DNA of 64,000 bases from Thermomonospora echinospora (GCF_900108175.1 NZ_FNVO01000005.1:1-64000), one strand, 5' to 3'. Counted from the stretch's first letter, positions 53,440 to 62,923 are shown. The notes: a model not told the origin generated them from the letters alone. Program-made: numbers and translations.

Positions 53440-54527
53440 GCGAGACGGCGAACACGGCAAACACGGCGAGCACGGCGAACGAGGCCGCGGCGGAGCCCGC
53501 CGAGGTCCAGGCCCCCGGGCGGGACGCGTCCGGGGAGCCCGGCTCGTGGGGCGCGCGGCTGCGGGACGCGGCGGTGGAGCGGTGGCGGCCGATCGCGCTG
53601 GCGGCACTGCTCCTGGCGGCCTGCTATGCGCCGTTCCAACTGGTGCCGTTCCGGGTCTTCCAGTTGACGATGGTGCTGGTCTACGCGGTGGCGCTGCTGG
53701 GGCTGAACCTGCTGGTCGGCCATGCCGGGCAGATCTCGCTGGGGCACGGGGCGTTCTTCGCGGTGGGGGCGTACGCGGCGGCCCTCATGCTCGACCGCTG
53801 GGACGTGCCCTACCTGCTGACCCTGCCCGTCGCCGCGGCGGTGGCGTTCGTGCTCGGCCTGGGGCTGGGGGTGCCGGCGGTCCGGCTGCACGGCCTGTAC
53901 CTGGCGCTGGTGACGCTGTCCATCGCGGTTTTCCTGGTCCCACTGCTCAAGCGGTTCGAGTCGGTGACCGGCGGCTCCATGGGGCTGACGCTGACGAAGC
54001 CGGCGCCGCCCGCGTGGACCGGACTGGCCGAGGACCAGTGGCTGTACTTCCTGGCGCTCGCGGTCGCGGTCGCCGCCTTCCTGCTCGCCCGCAACCTGCT
54101 GCGCTCGCGGGTCGGCCGGGCCCTGCACGCCGTCCGCGACAACGAGGCGGCGGCCGAGGTCATGGGCGTGCGGCTGCCGTTCTACAAGACGCTCGCCTTC
54201 GCCTGGAGCGCGATGTTCGCCGGGGCGGCGGGCTGCGTCTACACGTGGGTGATCGGGTTCGTCTCCCCGGACTCGTTCCCGGTCACCCTCTCGATCACCC
54301 TGCTCGCGGGGATCGTCGTCGGCGGTCTGGGCTCGCTGTCCGGGCCGCTGCTCGGGGGGCTGTTCGTGATGTTCGTGCCGTCCTGGTCCCAGGACATCAA
54401 CAAGGCCGCGCCCGGCGTGATCTTCGGCCTGCTGATCATCGCGGTGATGTACGTCGCCCCGACCGGGCTGGCCGGGCTGGCCGGACGGGCGGCGGGCCGG
54501 ATTCGCAGGACCCTCCGGAGGGAGTGA
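53436..54527 (+). CDS. livM: branched-chain amino acid-type ABC transporter permease
   Basis: 363 residues. A low-complexity ~50-residue cytoplasmic start (TANTANTASTANEA repeats) precedes about ten membrane segments. LivM signatures: NLLVGHAGQISLGHGAFFAVGAY, ALHAVRDNEAAAEVMGV and GSLSGPLLGGLFV. Confidence 0.93.
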   Translation: MSETANTANTASTANEAAAEPAEVQAPGRDASGEPGSWGARLRDAAVERWRPIALAALLLAACYAPFQLVPFRVFQLTMVLVYAVALLGLNLLVGHAGQISLGHGAFFAVGAYAAALMLDRWDVPYLLTLPVAAAVAFVLGLGLGVPAVRLHGLYLALVTLSIAVFLVPLLKRFESVTGGSMGLTLTKPAPPAWTGLAEDQWLYFLALAVAVAAFLLARNLLRSRVGRALHAVRDNEAAAEVMGVRLPFYKTLAFAWSAMFAGAAGCVYTWVIGFVSPDSFPVTLSITLLAGIVVGGLGSLSGPLLGGLFVMFVPSWSQDINKAAPGVIFGLLIIAVMYVAPTGLAGLAGRAAGRIRRTLRRE

Positions 54528-54530
54528 CAG

Positions 54531-55805
54531 ATGGGTGCATCGACGATCCGCCGGACGGCGGCGGTGGCGGCCGTACTGCTGGCGGCGACCGCCTGCGGCG
54601 GGCGGGGGGACGACGGCGGGGGTACCGCGGCCTCGGGCGCGTGCAAGGGGCAGCAGACCACCGGCATCACCGACAAGAGCATCAAACTGGGCGGCATCTA
54701 CCCGCTGTCGGGGCCCGCCTCCGCCTACGGCGACATACCCAAGGGCATCAAGGCGTACTTCGACTACGTCAACGCCGAGCAGAACGGGATCGGCGGGCGC
54801 AAGGTGGAGTTCCTGGTCCGCGACGACGGCTACCAGCCGCCCAAGGCGGTCGAGGAGGCCCGCCGGCTGGTCGAGCAGGAGCAGGTCTTCGCCCTGTTCC
54901 AGACACTGGGCACCCCGTCCACGGCGGCGACCTGGGACTACACCAACCAGCGCAAGGTGCCGCAGGTGTTCGTGGCCACCGGCGCCTCCCTGTGGGGCAC
55001 CGACACCAGGCACCCGTGGACCATCGGCTGGCAGCCCAACTACGTCTCCGAGGCCCGCGTCTACGCCCGGTACCTCAAGACCGACCGGCCCGCCGCCAAG
55101 GTGGCGGTGCTCTACCAGAACGACGACTTCGGCAAGGACCTGCTCGGCGGGTTCAAGAAGGCCATCGCGGGCAGCGGCGTCAAGGTCGTCGCCGAGCAGA
55201 GCTACGAGGTCTCCGACCCCAGCATCGACCCGCAGATGCGCAACCTCGCCGGTTCCAAGGCCGACGTGTTCCTGAACGTCACCACGCCCAAGTTCGGCTC
55301 GCAGGCGCTGGCCGCCGACGCCAGGAACACCGACTGGAACCCGCTGCACATCGTCAACAACGTGGCCGCCTCGCGGACCGTCCTGCAGCCGGTCGGCTTC
55401 AAGAACGTGCAGGGCGTCGTCTCGGCCACCTACTACAAGGACCCCACCGACCCGCAGTGGAACGACGACGCGGAGATGCGGCTGTACCGGGCGAAGATGA
55501 AGCAGTACGCGCCCGGCGCCGACCCGAACATCCCCTACCACGCCTTCGGCTGGGCGGTGGCCAGCAGCTTCCACAAGGCGATGCAGGCCGCCAAGTGCCC
55601 GACCCGCGAGGGGCTGCGCGACTCCGTCCGCAACCTGAACAACGTCCAGGTCGACATGCTGCTGCCGGGCGTGACGCTGCAGACCGGACCCGACGACGGC
55701 TTCCCGATCGAGTCGATGCAGCTCATGCGCTTCAAGGGCGAGCGCTGGGAGCTGTTCGGCAATGTCATCGACACCCGCAAGGAGTTCGGCCCGCTGACCG
55801 ACTAG
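54531..55805 (+). CDS. ABC transporter substrate-binding lipoprotein (Leu/Ile/Val-binding class)
   Basis: 424 residues. Lipobox AATAC (Cys22). The mature protein is a type 1 periplasmic-binding protein (IKLGGIYPLSGPASAYGD, EFLVRDDGYQPPKAVEEARRL, VAVLYQNDDFGKDLLGGFKKA). Last gene of the liv-type operon. Given the neighbouring acyl-CoA ligase, the ligand could be an aromatic or short-chain acid rather than an amino acid. Confidence 0.92.
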   Translation: MGASTIRRTAAVAAVLLAATACGGRGDDGGGTAASGACKGQQTTGITDKSIKLGGIYPLSGPASAYGDIPKGIKAYFDYVNAEQNGIGGRKVEFLVRDDGYQPPKAVEEARRLVEQEQVFALFQTLGTPSTAATWDYTNQRKVPQVFVATGASLWGTDTRHPWTIGWQPNYVSEARVYARYLKTDRPAAKVAVLYQNDDFGKDLLGGFKKAIAGSGVKVVAEQSYEVSDPSIDPQMRNLAGSKADVFLNVTTPKFGSQALAADARNTDWNPLHIVNNVAASRTVLQPVGFKNVQGVVSATYYKDPTDPQWNDDAEMRLYRAKMKQYAPGADPNIPYHAFGWAVASSFHKAMQAAKCPTREGLRDSVRNLNNVQVDMLLPGVTLQTGPDDGFPIESMQLMRFKGERWELFGNVIDTRKEFGPLTD

Positions 55806-55828
55806 CCCGGCCCCCGGCTCCCGGCCTC

Positions 55829-55861
55829 CGGCCCGGCGCGGACCTCTCCCGCGCCGGGCCG
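55829..55861 (+). terminator. hairpin terminator of the liv-type operon
   Basis: A perfect 13-bp stem CGGCCCGGCGCGG/CCGCGCCGGGCCG with a 7-nt loop, 23 bp after the last stop. Confidence 0.8.
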
Positions 55862-55961
55862 CTGGTCCGTGTCCGCCGCACGGCCGGGTGCCCTCACCAC
55901 GGGCTTGGCGGCGGGATTTCGTTCCGGACGCTCCGGCCCGGTGGCCGCCGTCTCGGGGTGG

Positions 55962-56267
55962 CTACTCCCCCTCAGCGGTGGTGCGGATCCAGGAGACGGT
56001 GAGGGACTCGCGGGTGCCGAACCTCTCCAGGTGGCGGCCGACCACGTCCTCGACGCGGGCCAGGCCCTCGGCGTCGGGGGCGGTGGCGGTCATCACCAGG
56101 ACGCCGTCCTCGGCCCGCAGGTCGCAGGCGCCCGCGCCTTCGGGGAGTGCGACGTGGCCGGTGTCGCCCTCGACGGTGGTGGTGACCCTGCGGCCGAGGT
56201 GGTCGCACAGTTGCTTGATGTAGCGGGCGGGCCGGTCGGTGGTCACCCGGGCGGTCGACTCGATCAT
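55962..56267 (-). CDS. DUF2218 small protein
   Basis: 101 residues from ATG 56267 behind GAGGAGC. Matches the DUF2218 pattern: ARVTTDRPARYIKQLCDHLGRRV at the start and a C-terminal RVEDVVGRHLERFGTRESLTVSW. In some actinobacteria such proteins are linked to siderophore or iron genes; none is adjacent here. Function unknown. Confidence 0.85.
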   Translation of the reverse strand: MIESTARVTTDRPARYIKQLCDHLGRRVTTTVEGDTGHVALPEGAGACDLRAEDGVLVMTATAPDAEGLARVEDVVGRHLERFGTRESLTVSWIRTTAEGE

Positions 56268-56388
56268 TACGGCGCTCCTCAGGCGGCATACGCACATATC
56301 ACGACGTACCTGAATACGGTTCGACAATAACCGCCACCAGAGCCATCCGAATCTGGTGGGCGGCCCGGAGTCCGGGCCGCCACGAGGA

Positions 56389-57942
56389 TCAGCGGGCGCG
56401 CAGGAAGCGGGCGGCCAGGGGGGCGGCGACCTCGGGGCCCGAGCCGCCGCCGGCGACGAAGGCGGCGAAGGCCAGGTCGTCCCGGTAGCCGACGAACCAG
56501 GCGTGGGGTTCCCCGCCGCCGACCTCGGCGGTGCCGGTCTTGCCGGCGGTGCCGGACGGAAGGCCGGCACGTTCGGCGGTGCCGTCGGTGACGACCGCGC
56601 GCATCATGGTGCGCAGCGCGGCGGCGTTCGGGACGTCGTGGGACGGCTGGGGGCGGTCGCCGGTCCCGCGGATCAGCTTGGCGTCGACCAGCCGGGGCGA
56701 GCGCCAGGTTCCGTCGGCGACCGCCGCGGCGACCATGGCCATCACCAGGGGGCTGGCCTGGACGCGGCCCTGCCCGATCGCCGCCTCGGCCAGTTCCGCG
56801 CCGTTGCCCGGCTCGGGGAAGGAGCCCCGGACGGCCGCGATGCCGGGGGCTATGGGTCCGCCGAAGCCGAACGTTCCGGCGGCCTCGGCGAGCTTGGCGG
56901 CGCGCAGCCGTTCGACCGCCAGCCGAGCGAAGGTGGTGTTGCAGGAGTGGGCGAAGGCCTCTCGCAGCGAGGTGCCGCCGAGGGCCAGGCCCTCAGAGTT
57001 GCGGATGGTGCGCTGGGCGGTGACGACCGACCCGGGGCAGTCGACGCCGCCGGAGGAGGACATGCCGTCCGACAGCAGGGCGGCGGCGGTGACGACCTTG
57101 AAGGTGGAGCCGGGCGGGTAGTTCCCCAGGAAGGCGTTGCGTCCGCCGAGCCGGTCGGCGACGGCCAGGATCTCGCCGGTGGACGGGCGGACGGCCACGA
57201 TCGCGGCGGTCTTACCGGAGACGGCCTTCTCGGCGGCGGACTGCAACGTGCGGTCCAGGGTGGTGCGAATCCTCTCGGGGGACTCGGCACCGAGCACGGC
57301 CAGCCGCCGGGGACCGGCGCCGGGCTGGATCAACTCGACGGCCCAGCCCCGGGTGTCGTCACCGGAGTCGCCGGAGTCGCCGGAGTCGCCGAAGCGTTCG
57401 GCCAGGGCGGCGATATAGGGCTGGAGGGTTCCGTCTCCTGGCAGCGGCCGCTTGTCCCGGGCCAGGAACGTGGCCGGGGCCGACTCGGTCTCGGCCAGCT
57501 TCCAGGTGGCGGGGCCGCGCAGGTCGGGGTGCAGGGTGGCGGGCGACCACAGGACCTTCCATCGCCGGTCCACCAGGCCCATGCGCAGGGTCGACCGGTA
57601 GGTCCAGGTGACGCGGCCGGCGAGGTTCCGCGTGACCTCGAACTCCTGGTACGCGCTCTCACCCCCGGGATCCCGGACGAGGGGCCCCGGTTCGAGCTCG
57701 ACCGAGTAGACCTTCAGCCCGTTGGACAGGGCGCGGTGCTGAACGGCGAAGTCGCCGGGAGGGTCGGCGACCAGCCGCGACATCCGTTCCAGCCCGCCGT
57801 CCCGCCAGGCGGCGAAGTAGTCGCGGGAGGCCTGCTCGGGGCTGCCCCGCACTTTGCGCGACATCGAGAACGCGGTGACCGCGCCGGCGGCCAGGACGAC
57901 CGCCAGCATCCCGGCCAGGACGAGCACCCCACGAGACCGCAC
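56389..57942 (-). CDS. penicillin-binding protein (class B-like transpeptidase with NTF2-like N-domain)
   Basis: 517 residues from GTG 57942 with GGGAG 6 bp before. One N-terminal membrane helix (VLVLAGMLAVVLAAGAVTAF), an NTF2/MecA-N-like domain (about 30-150) and the transpeptidase domain with all three motifs: GSTFKVV (SxxK), HSCNTTFA (SxN) and AGKTGTAEV (KTG). Cross-links peptidoglycan outside the membrane and would be a beta-lactam target. A nine-base repeat encoding SGD three times links the two domains. Confidence 0.93.
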   Translation of the reverse strand: MRSRGVLVLAGMLAVVLAAGAVTAFSMSRKVRGSPEQASRDYFAAWRDGGLERMSRLVADPPGDFAVQHRALSNGLKVYSVELEPGPLVRDPGGESAYQEFEVTRNLAGRVTWTYRSTLRMGLVDRRWKVLWSPATLHPDLRGPATWKLAETESAPATFLARDKRPLPGDGTLQPYIAALAERFGDSGDSGDSGDDTRGWAVELIQPGAGPRRLAVLGAESPERIRTTLDRTLQSAAEKAVSGKTAAIVAVRPSTGEILAVADRLGGRNAFLGNYPPGSTFKVVTAAALLSDGMSSSGGVDCPGSVVTAQRTIRNSEGLALGGTSLREAFAHSCNTTFARLAVERLRAAKLAEAAGTFGFGGPIAPGIAAVRGSFPEPGNGAELAEAAIGQGRVQASPLVMAMVAAAVADGTWRSPRLVDAKLIRGTGDRPQPSHDVPNAAALRTMMRAVVTDGTAERAGLPSGTAGKTGTAEVGGGEPHAWFVGYRDDLAFAAFVAGGGSGPEVAAPLAARFLRAR

Positions 57943-58291
57943 GGCCGACTCCCTTCGACGTTCCCCGGCATTGTGTTCACCTGAAGGTGCCGGAGGCCGC
58001 GAACGGCCGGTTCCGGCCGGAATCCACCGCGAGACGGACTCCTCCGGAATCGTCCACTGGGACGAACGGCGCGGAACCGACGGGCGATCCGTGACACATG
58101 GACTCCGGCCGGAATCCACCGCCGCCGTCCGCAGCACCGGAAGACGCACGGAACCGACGGGCGATCCCGCGGCGCGCGGGCTCCGGCCGGATCCCGGCGG
58201 TCGGTCCGGTCGGATCCCGGCGGCGGCGCCGCGGCGGGTCAGGCTCCTGCGGGCGAGCGCCGGCGGTCTCGGAGCCCTTGTGGCGGCCCGG
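57943..58291. repeat. intergenic region with degenerate tandem repeats, no gene
   Basis: CGGAACCGACGGGCGATCC occurs at 58072-58090 and 58149-58167. TCCGGCCGGAATCCACCG occurs at about 58012 and 58104, with a decayed copy at about 58192. The period is roughly 77-92 bp. No convincing frame on either strand. The region holds the PBP promoter on the minus strand. Confidence 0.6.
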
Positions 58292-58873
58292 TCAGGCGCC
58301 CTCCCCCTCGGCGGCCTCCTTGGCGGCCGGGCGGTAGGTGGCGATGATGACCCCGTTGGTGAAGACCTTGGTCTCGGCCGCCTCGAAGGAGGCGCCGAAA
58401 CCCTCCCGGGTGAGCAGTTCCTCGGGGTCGCCGGTGCCGACGATCACCGGGTGGATCCACAGCCGCAGCTCGTCCAGCAGGCCGTGCTCGATCAGCAGCC
58501 GGGTGACCGGGCCGTAGCCGTACTGCAGGATGTCCTGGCCCGGCCGCTCCTTGAGCTCGGCGATCTCCTTCACCACGTTGTCGGAGATGACGGCGGTGTT
58601 CTTCCACTCCGGGTCCTTCAGGGTGGTGGATACCACGTACTTGGACATGGTGTTCATCCGGACGCCGAAGTCCCCGGTCTCCTCCTCCATGTGGGGCCAG
58701 CTCGCGGCGAAGCCCTCGTAGCTCTTGCGGCCCATCAGCAGGGCGTCGCAGGAGAACAGCTGGTCGTAGGCGAACTTCTGGGCCTCCTCGTTGAAGTACT
58801 CGAAAGTCCACTCGTTCGGCCGGGCGATGACGCCGTCGAGGGAGACGTAGGTCGAGTTGATGATCTTGCGCAT
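58292..58873 (-). CDS. dihydrofolate reductase/RibD C-terminal-like protein
   Basis: 193 residues from ATG 58873 behind GGAGA. RibD_C/DHFR-like: MRKIINSTYVSLDGVIARP, ALLMGRKSYEGFAASWP, VVSTTL and a C-terminal GYGPVTRLLIEHGLLDELRLWIHPVIVGTG. Such stand-alone reductases use NADPH; the substrate is unknown. Second gene after the FMN reductase (28 bp gap). Confidence 0.9.
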   Translation of the reverse strand: MRKIINSTYVSLDGVIARPNEWTFEYFNEEAQKFAYDQLFSCDALLMGRKSYEGFAASWPHMEEETGDFGVRMNTMSKYVVSTTLKDPEWKNTAVISDNVVKEIAELKERPGQDILQYGYGPVTRLLIEHGLLDELRLWIHPVIVGTGDPEELLTREGFGASFEAAETKVFTNGVIIATYRPAAKEAAEGEGA

Positions 58874-58901
58874 GGTTTTCTCCGGTCTCATGAGGGGTTG
58901 G

Positions 58902-59489
58902 TCAGGTCGTGTAGGGCCGCCGGACCCGGGCCTCCCGGAGGGCGAGCGCCCACCAGGTCAGCTGGTCCAGCGTGGTCTTGACGGCGGTGTTGCAGTCGGC
59001 GCCGGCCTTGGGCCAGGAGCCGTCGGCGGCGAACTGCTCCCAGTAGCAGGGCAGGCTGATCCCGTCCCTGATGGTGACCGCGTGCAGCTCTCCGAACACC
59101 TGGCGGAGCTGGGCGGCGGCGTTGCGGCCGCCGGACTCCCTGCCGTAGGTGATCAGCGCGACCGGCTTGGCCTTCCACTCGTCGTAGTACCAGTCGATCG
59201 CGGTCTTGAGCGGGGCCGGGTAGCCGTGGTTGTACTCGGGCGTCACCACCGCGAAGGCGTCGGCGGCGGCCAGCCGGGGCGCCAGCGCCCGCACCGGCTC
59301 CGGCAGGTCGCCGTCGTGGTCGGGCAGCGTCTGCGGCAACCGGGCCTCGGCCAGGTCGATCAGGTCGACCTCCAGGTCGGCGCGGCGGCGGGCGCGGGAG
59401 GCCAGCCAGCCGGCCACGGTCGGGCCGAAACGGCCGTCACGGGTGCTGCCGATGATGATCGCCAGTCGGAGCCGATCCGTTCCGCTCAT
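58902..59489 (-). CDS. NADPH-dependent FMN reductase family protein
   Basis: 195 residues from ATG 59489 behind GGGAG. The flavodoxin-like fold has the phosphate loop IIGSTRDGRFGPTVAGW and the active-site TPEYNHGYPAPLKTAIDW. Typical of quinone/azo/chromate reductases. Divergent from the SARP gene and probably under its control. Confidence 0.92.
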   Translation of the reverse strand: MSGTDRLRLAIIIGSTRDGRFGPTVAGWLASRARRRADLEVDLIDLAEARLPQTLPDHDGDLPEPVRALAPRLAAADAFAVVTPEYNHGYPAPLKTAIDWYYDEWKAKPVALITYGRESGGRNAAAQLRQVFGELHAVTIRDGISLPCYWEQFAADGSWPKAGADCNTAVKTTLDQLTWWALALREARVRRPYTT

Positions 59490-59547
59490 CTGCCGCTCCC
59501 TTCGCCGCGGTGTTCCGTCCGACACGTCCCACTGTGCGGGGACCCCC

Positions 59548-59565
59548 TTACGGGATCTTTACGGC
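59548..59565. promoter_or_regulatory. two heptamer direct repeats with 11-bp spacing, candidate SARP site
   Basis: TTACGGG (59548-59554) and TTACGGC (59559-59565) lie one helical turn apart in the divergent promoter between the FMN reductase and the SARP gene. SARPs are known to bind heptamer direct repeats 11 or 22 bp apart. Confidence 0.5.
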
Positions 59566-59653
59566 CGGTTTTCCGCCCCCGCGCCGGCGTCCGCGGCACC
59601 GCTCGTCCGTTTATGGCCCCGCCCGCCCGCCAGGGGCGGTTATCGTGCGGCTC

Positions 59654-62600
59654 ATGCGTTTCGGGGTGCTGGGTCCGCTGTCTGTGTGGACCGACGACGG
59701 CCGGCTCGTCACAGTGCCCGGCCTCAAGGTGCGGGCGCTGCTGGCCGACCTGCTGGTGTACGAGGGGCGTCCGGTCCCGGCCGACCGGCTGATCGACGAC
59801 CTGTGGGGCCAGGATCCGCCCAGTAACCCGCCCGCCGCGCTGTCGGTCAAGGTCTCCCAGTTGCGGCGGGTGCTGGAGGACGCCGAGCCCGGCGCACGGT
59901 CGCTGGTGGTGTCCCGCCCGGCGGGCTACCTGCTTCAGGCCGATGACGAGCGGGTGGACGCGCGGCGCTTTCGCGCCCTCACCGCCCGGGCGCGCGAGAC
60001 CGCCGAGCCTGCGGCGCGGGCGGGGGCGCTCGCGGAGGCGCTGGCGCTGTGGCGGGGCCCGGCGTTCGCCGACTTCGCCGACGAGCCGTTCGTCCAGCCG
60101 GTGATCGCCCGGCTGGAGGAGCTGCGGCTGGCCGCGCTGGAGGACCACGCCGAGGTGCGGCTGGCGCTGGGCGAGCACGGGGTGCTGGCGGCCGAGCTGG
60201 GCGACCTGCTGGCGGCGCACCCGCTGCGGGAACGGCTGCGGGCCGCGCACATGCGGGCCCTGTATCGGGCGGGCCGGCAGAGCGAGGCACTGGACAGTTA
60301 CGAGCGGCTGCGGGCCGAACTGGCCGACGAGCTGGGCCTGGATCCCGGCCCGGAGCTGGTCGCCCTGCACCGGGCGATCCTGACGCAGGACCCCGCGCTG
60401 GACGCGCCGCCCGCGCCGGCCGCACCGCTGGCGGCGGACGCTTCCCGGCCCCGCACCAACCTGCACGCCCCCGCCACCGGCCTGGTCGGCAGGGACGAGG
60501 CCGTCGCCGAGATCAGCGCTCGGCTGGAGAGCGACCGGCTGGTGACGCTGACCGGGCCCGGCGGGGTGGGCAAGACCCGGCTGGCGACCGAGACGGCCGG
60601 GCGGCTGCTCGGCGCGTTCCCCGACGGGGTGTGGATGGTCGAACTGGCCGCCTTCGAACACCCGTCCGCCGCCGAGTTGGCCGACGCGGTACTGCGGGTG
60701 CTGGACATCCGGGACTCCCCCGGTCAGAGCGCGGCGGCCCCGGTTGGCCGGCTGGCCGAGGCGCTGGCGGCCCGGCGGCTGCTGCTGGTGCTGGACAACT
60801 GCGAGCACGTCGTCGAGCAGGTCGCGGACCTGGCCGAGCCGCTGCTGCGGGCCGTGCCGCGATTGCGGGTGCTGGCCACCAGCCGCGAACCGCTGGGGCT
60901 GCCCGGCGAGGTGGTCTGGAACGTCCCGCCGCTGACGGTGCCCGGGCGCGACGCCGAGCCCGACCCGCAGACGCTGGCGGAGTCGGGCGCGGTGCGGCTG
61001 TTCGTGGAGCGGGCGTCGGCCGCCGCGCGCGGGTTCCGTCTCGACGCCGAGAACGCGGCGGCCGTCGCGGTGCTGTGCCGGCGGCTGGACGGGATCCCGC
61101 TGGCGCTGGAGCTGGCCGCCACCCGGGTGCGGGCGCTGGGCGTGCACGGGCTGGTGGCCCGGCTGGACGACCGGTTCCGGCTGCTGGCGACCGGACAGCG
61201 GGGCGCCCCGCACCGGCAGCGCACCCTGACGGCGATGATCGACTGGAGCTGGGACCTGCTGGCCGAGCCGGAGCGGGCGGTGCTGCGCCGGCTGGCCGTA
61301 CACGCCGACGGGTGCTCACTGGAGGCCGCCGAGGCCGTCTGCGCCGGGGACGACCTGCCCGCACAGGAGGTACTCGACCTGCTGGTCCGGCTGGTGGACC
61401 GCTCCCTGGTGGTGATGGACGAGCGCAGCGACGAAGGGCCCCGCTACCGGCTGCTGGAGTCGGTGGCCGCCTACTGCGCCGACCGCATGGACGAGGCGGG
61501 CGAGCACGAGCGGGTACGACTGCGCCACCGCCGCTACTACATCGAGGTGGCCGAACGCGCCGAACCCGAGCTGTACGGGCATGGCCAGGGGCGATGGCTG
61601 CGGCTGCTGGACGGCGAGGCCGCCAACCTGCGCTCGGCGTTCGACGGCGCCGTCGCCTCCGGGGACGCCGAGGACGCGCTGCGGCTGGTGAACGCGCTGT
61701 CCTGGTATTGGTTCCTGCGCGGCAGGCTGGCCGAGGCCCGGCGGTCCTTGGCGGCGGCGCTGGCATTGCGGGCTGCGGAAAGCAGCCCGGTCGCGTCCCG
61801 GGCCAGGGCCATGGCGTGGCACGCGGGCTTCGCGGCGCTCCAGGGCGACACCGCCGACTGGGCCGGCCGGTGTGACGCGGCGCTGCGGCTGCTGGAGGAG
61901 GCCGGCGATCCGGTGGCGCTGGCCCGGGCCCAGTGGTTCCTGGCGTTCACCGGCAGCGAGAGCGCCGACTTCACCGACAACAAGCACCTGCTGGACCGTG
62001 CCATGGAGGGGTTCCGGGCGTCCGGCGACCGGTGGGGGGAGGCGGCCACCCTGATCCAGCGCGCCCTGCACGCGCACTCGCGGGGCAAGACGGCGGTGCT
62101 GCGGCGGGAGGCCGAACGGGCGGCGCGGCTGTTCGGCGAGGCCGGCGACCGGTGGGGGCAGCTCCAGGCGGCCGCGTGGCTGGGCGCCCACGCCGAGCTG
62201 ACCGGCGACCATGTCCGGGCGGAACGGTTGCAGCATGAGGGCCTGCGGCGGGCCGAGGAACTGCGGCTGTGGCCGGACGTCGCCATGCTGCTGGGTTGGA
62301 TAGGTTGGATCACGATGCTGCGCGGCGACCACACGGCGGCGCGCGGGCACTGCGAGCGGGCCCGACGGCTGGCCCTTGAGCACGGGCACCGCCACGCCTT
62401 CAACCTCGCCGAGATCGGACTGAGCATGGCCGCCATCCGGCAGGGCGAGTTGGACGTCGCCGAGGAGCACCTGCAGGGCCTGCTGAAGGACATCCCCCAG
62501 GACGGCGACGCCGATCCGCCGATGCATCTAACGCTGGTCCAGATCGGGCTGGGCCTGGTGGCCGAGCGCCGTGGCGACGCGGCCTCGGCCCTGGCGCTCC

Positions 62601-62923
62601 ACCGCGACGCGCTGGCCGTCGCGATCCGCTACGGCGCGCCCCGCGACACGGCGGGCGCCCTGGAGGGCGCGGCCGGTGCGCTCAGCCTGGCGGGCCGCCA
62701 CGCCGAGGCCGCCCGCATGCTGGGACAGGCGGCGGCGGTGCGCGACTCCTACGGGCTGACCGCGGGCCTGGTCGAGCGCGAGGACATCGCCCGCGTCACC
62801 GGGCGGATCCGCGCCGCCCTGCCGCAGGACGCCCTCGACGCCGAGTTCGAGCGCGGGGCCGCGCTCTCCCCGGCCGACTGCCTGCGGGAGGCCGAGGCCG
62901 TCCGGCTCACCGGACCCGGGTGA
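59654..62923 (+). CDS. SARP-family regulator with BTAD, NB-ARC and TPR domains (AfsR type)
   Basis: 1089 residues from ATG 59654 (GTG 59645 is possible). The OmpR-like DNA-binding domain is at 1-95 (FGVLGPLSVW, LIDDLWG, VSQLRRVLED, GYLL) and the BTAD domain at 95-245. NB-ARC runs from about 275 to 600 (GLVGRDEAVAEI, TGPGGVGKTRLA, RLLLVLDNCEHV, GIPLALELAA). C-terminal TPR-like helices reach the end. Such regulators switch on secondary-metabolite or reductase genes; here the nearest target is the divergent FMN reductase operon. Its 3' end overlaps the convergent hydrolase gene by 17 bp. Confidence 0.92.
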   Translation: MRFGVLGPLSVWTDDGRLVTVPGLKVRALLADLLVYEGRPVPADRLIDDLWGQDPPSNPPAALSVKVSQLRRVLEDAEPGARSLVVSRPAGYLLQADDERVDARRFRALTARARETAEPAARAGALAEALALWRGPAFADFADEPFVQPVIARLEELRLAALEDHAEVRLALGEHGVLAAELGDLLAAHPLRERLRAAHMRALYRAGRQSEALDSYERLRAELADELGLDPGPELVALHRAILTQDPALDAPPAPAAPLAADASRPRTNLHAPATGLVGRDEAVAEISARLESDRLVTLTGPGGVGKTRLATETAGRLLGAFPDGVWMVELAAFEHPSAAELADAVLRVLDIRDSPGQSAAAPVGRLAEALAARRLLLVLDNCEHVVEQVADLAEPLLRAVPRLRVLATSREPLGLPGEVVWNVPPLTVPGRDAEPDPQTLAESGAVRLFVERASAAARGFRLDAENAAAVAVLCRRLDGIPLALELAATRVRALGVHGLVARLDDRFRLLATGQRGAPHRQRTLTAMIDWSWDLLAEPERAVLRRLAVHADGCSLEAAEAVCAGDDLPAQEVLDLLVRLVDRSLVVMDERSDEGPRYRLLESVAAYCADRMDEAGEHERVRLRHRRYYIEVAERAEPELYGHGQGRWLRLLDGEAANLRSAFDGAVASGDAEDALRLVNALSWYWFLRGRLAEARRSLAAALALRAAESSPVASRARAMAWHAGFAALQGDTADWAGRCDAALRLLEEAGDPVALARAQWFLAFTGSESADFTDNKHLLDRAMEGFRASGDRWGEAATLIQRALHAHSRGKTAVLRREAERAARLFGEAGDRWGQLQAAAWLGAHAELTGDHVRAERLQHEGLRRAEELRLWPDVAMLLGWIGWITMLRGDHTAARGHCERARRLALEHGHRHAFNLAEIGLSMAAIRQGELDVAEEHLQGLLKDIPQDGDADPPMHLTLVQIGLGLVAERRGDAASALALHRDALAVAIRYGAPRDTAGALEGAAGALSLAGRHAEAARMLGQAAAVRDSYGLTAGLVEREDIARVTGRIRAALPQDALDAEFERGAALSPADCLREAEAVRLTGPG

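Noticed and set aside
57361-57390. Possible CRISPR-like or minisatellite array
   Set aside because: Only three contiguous 9-bp units, in frame in a coding region, with no spacers.
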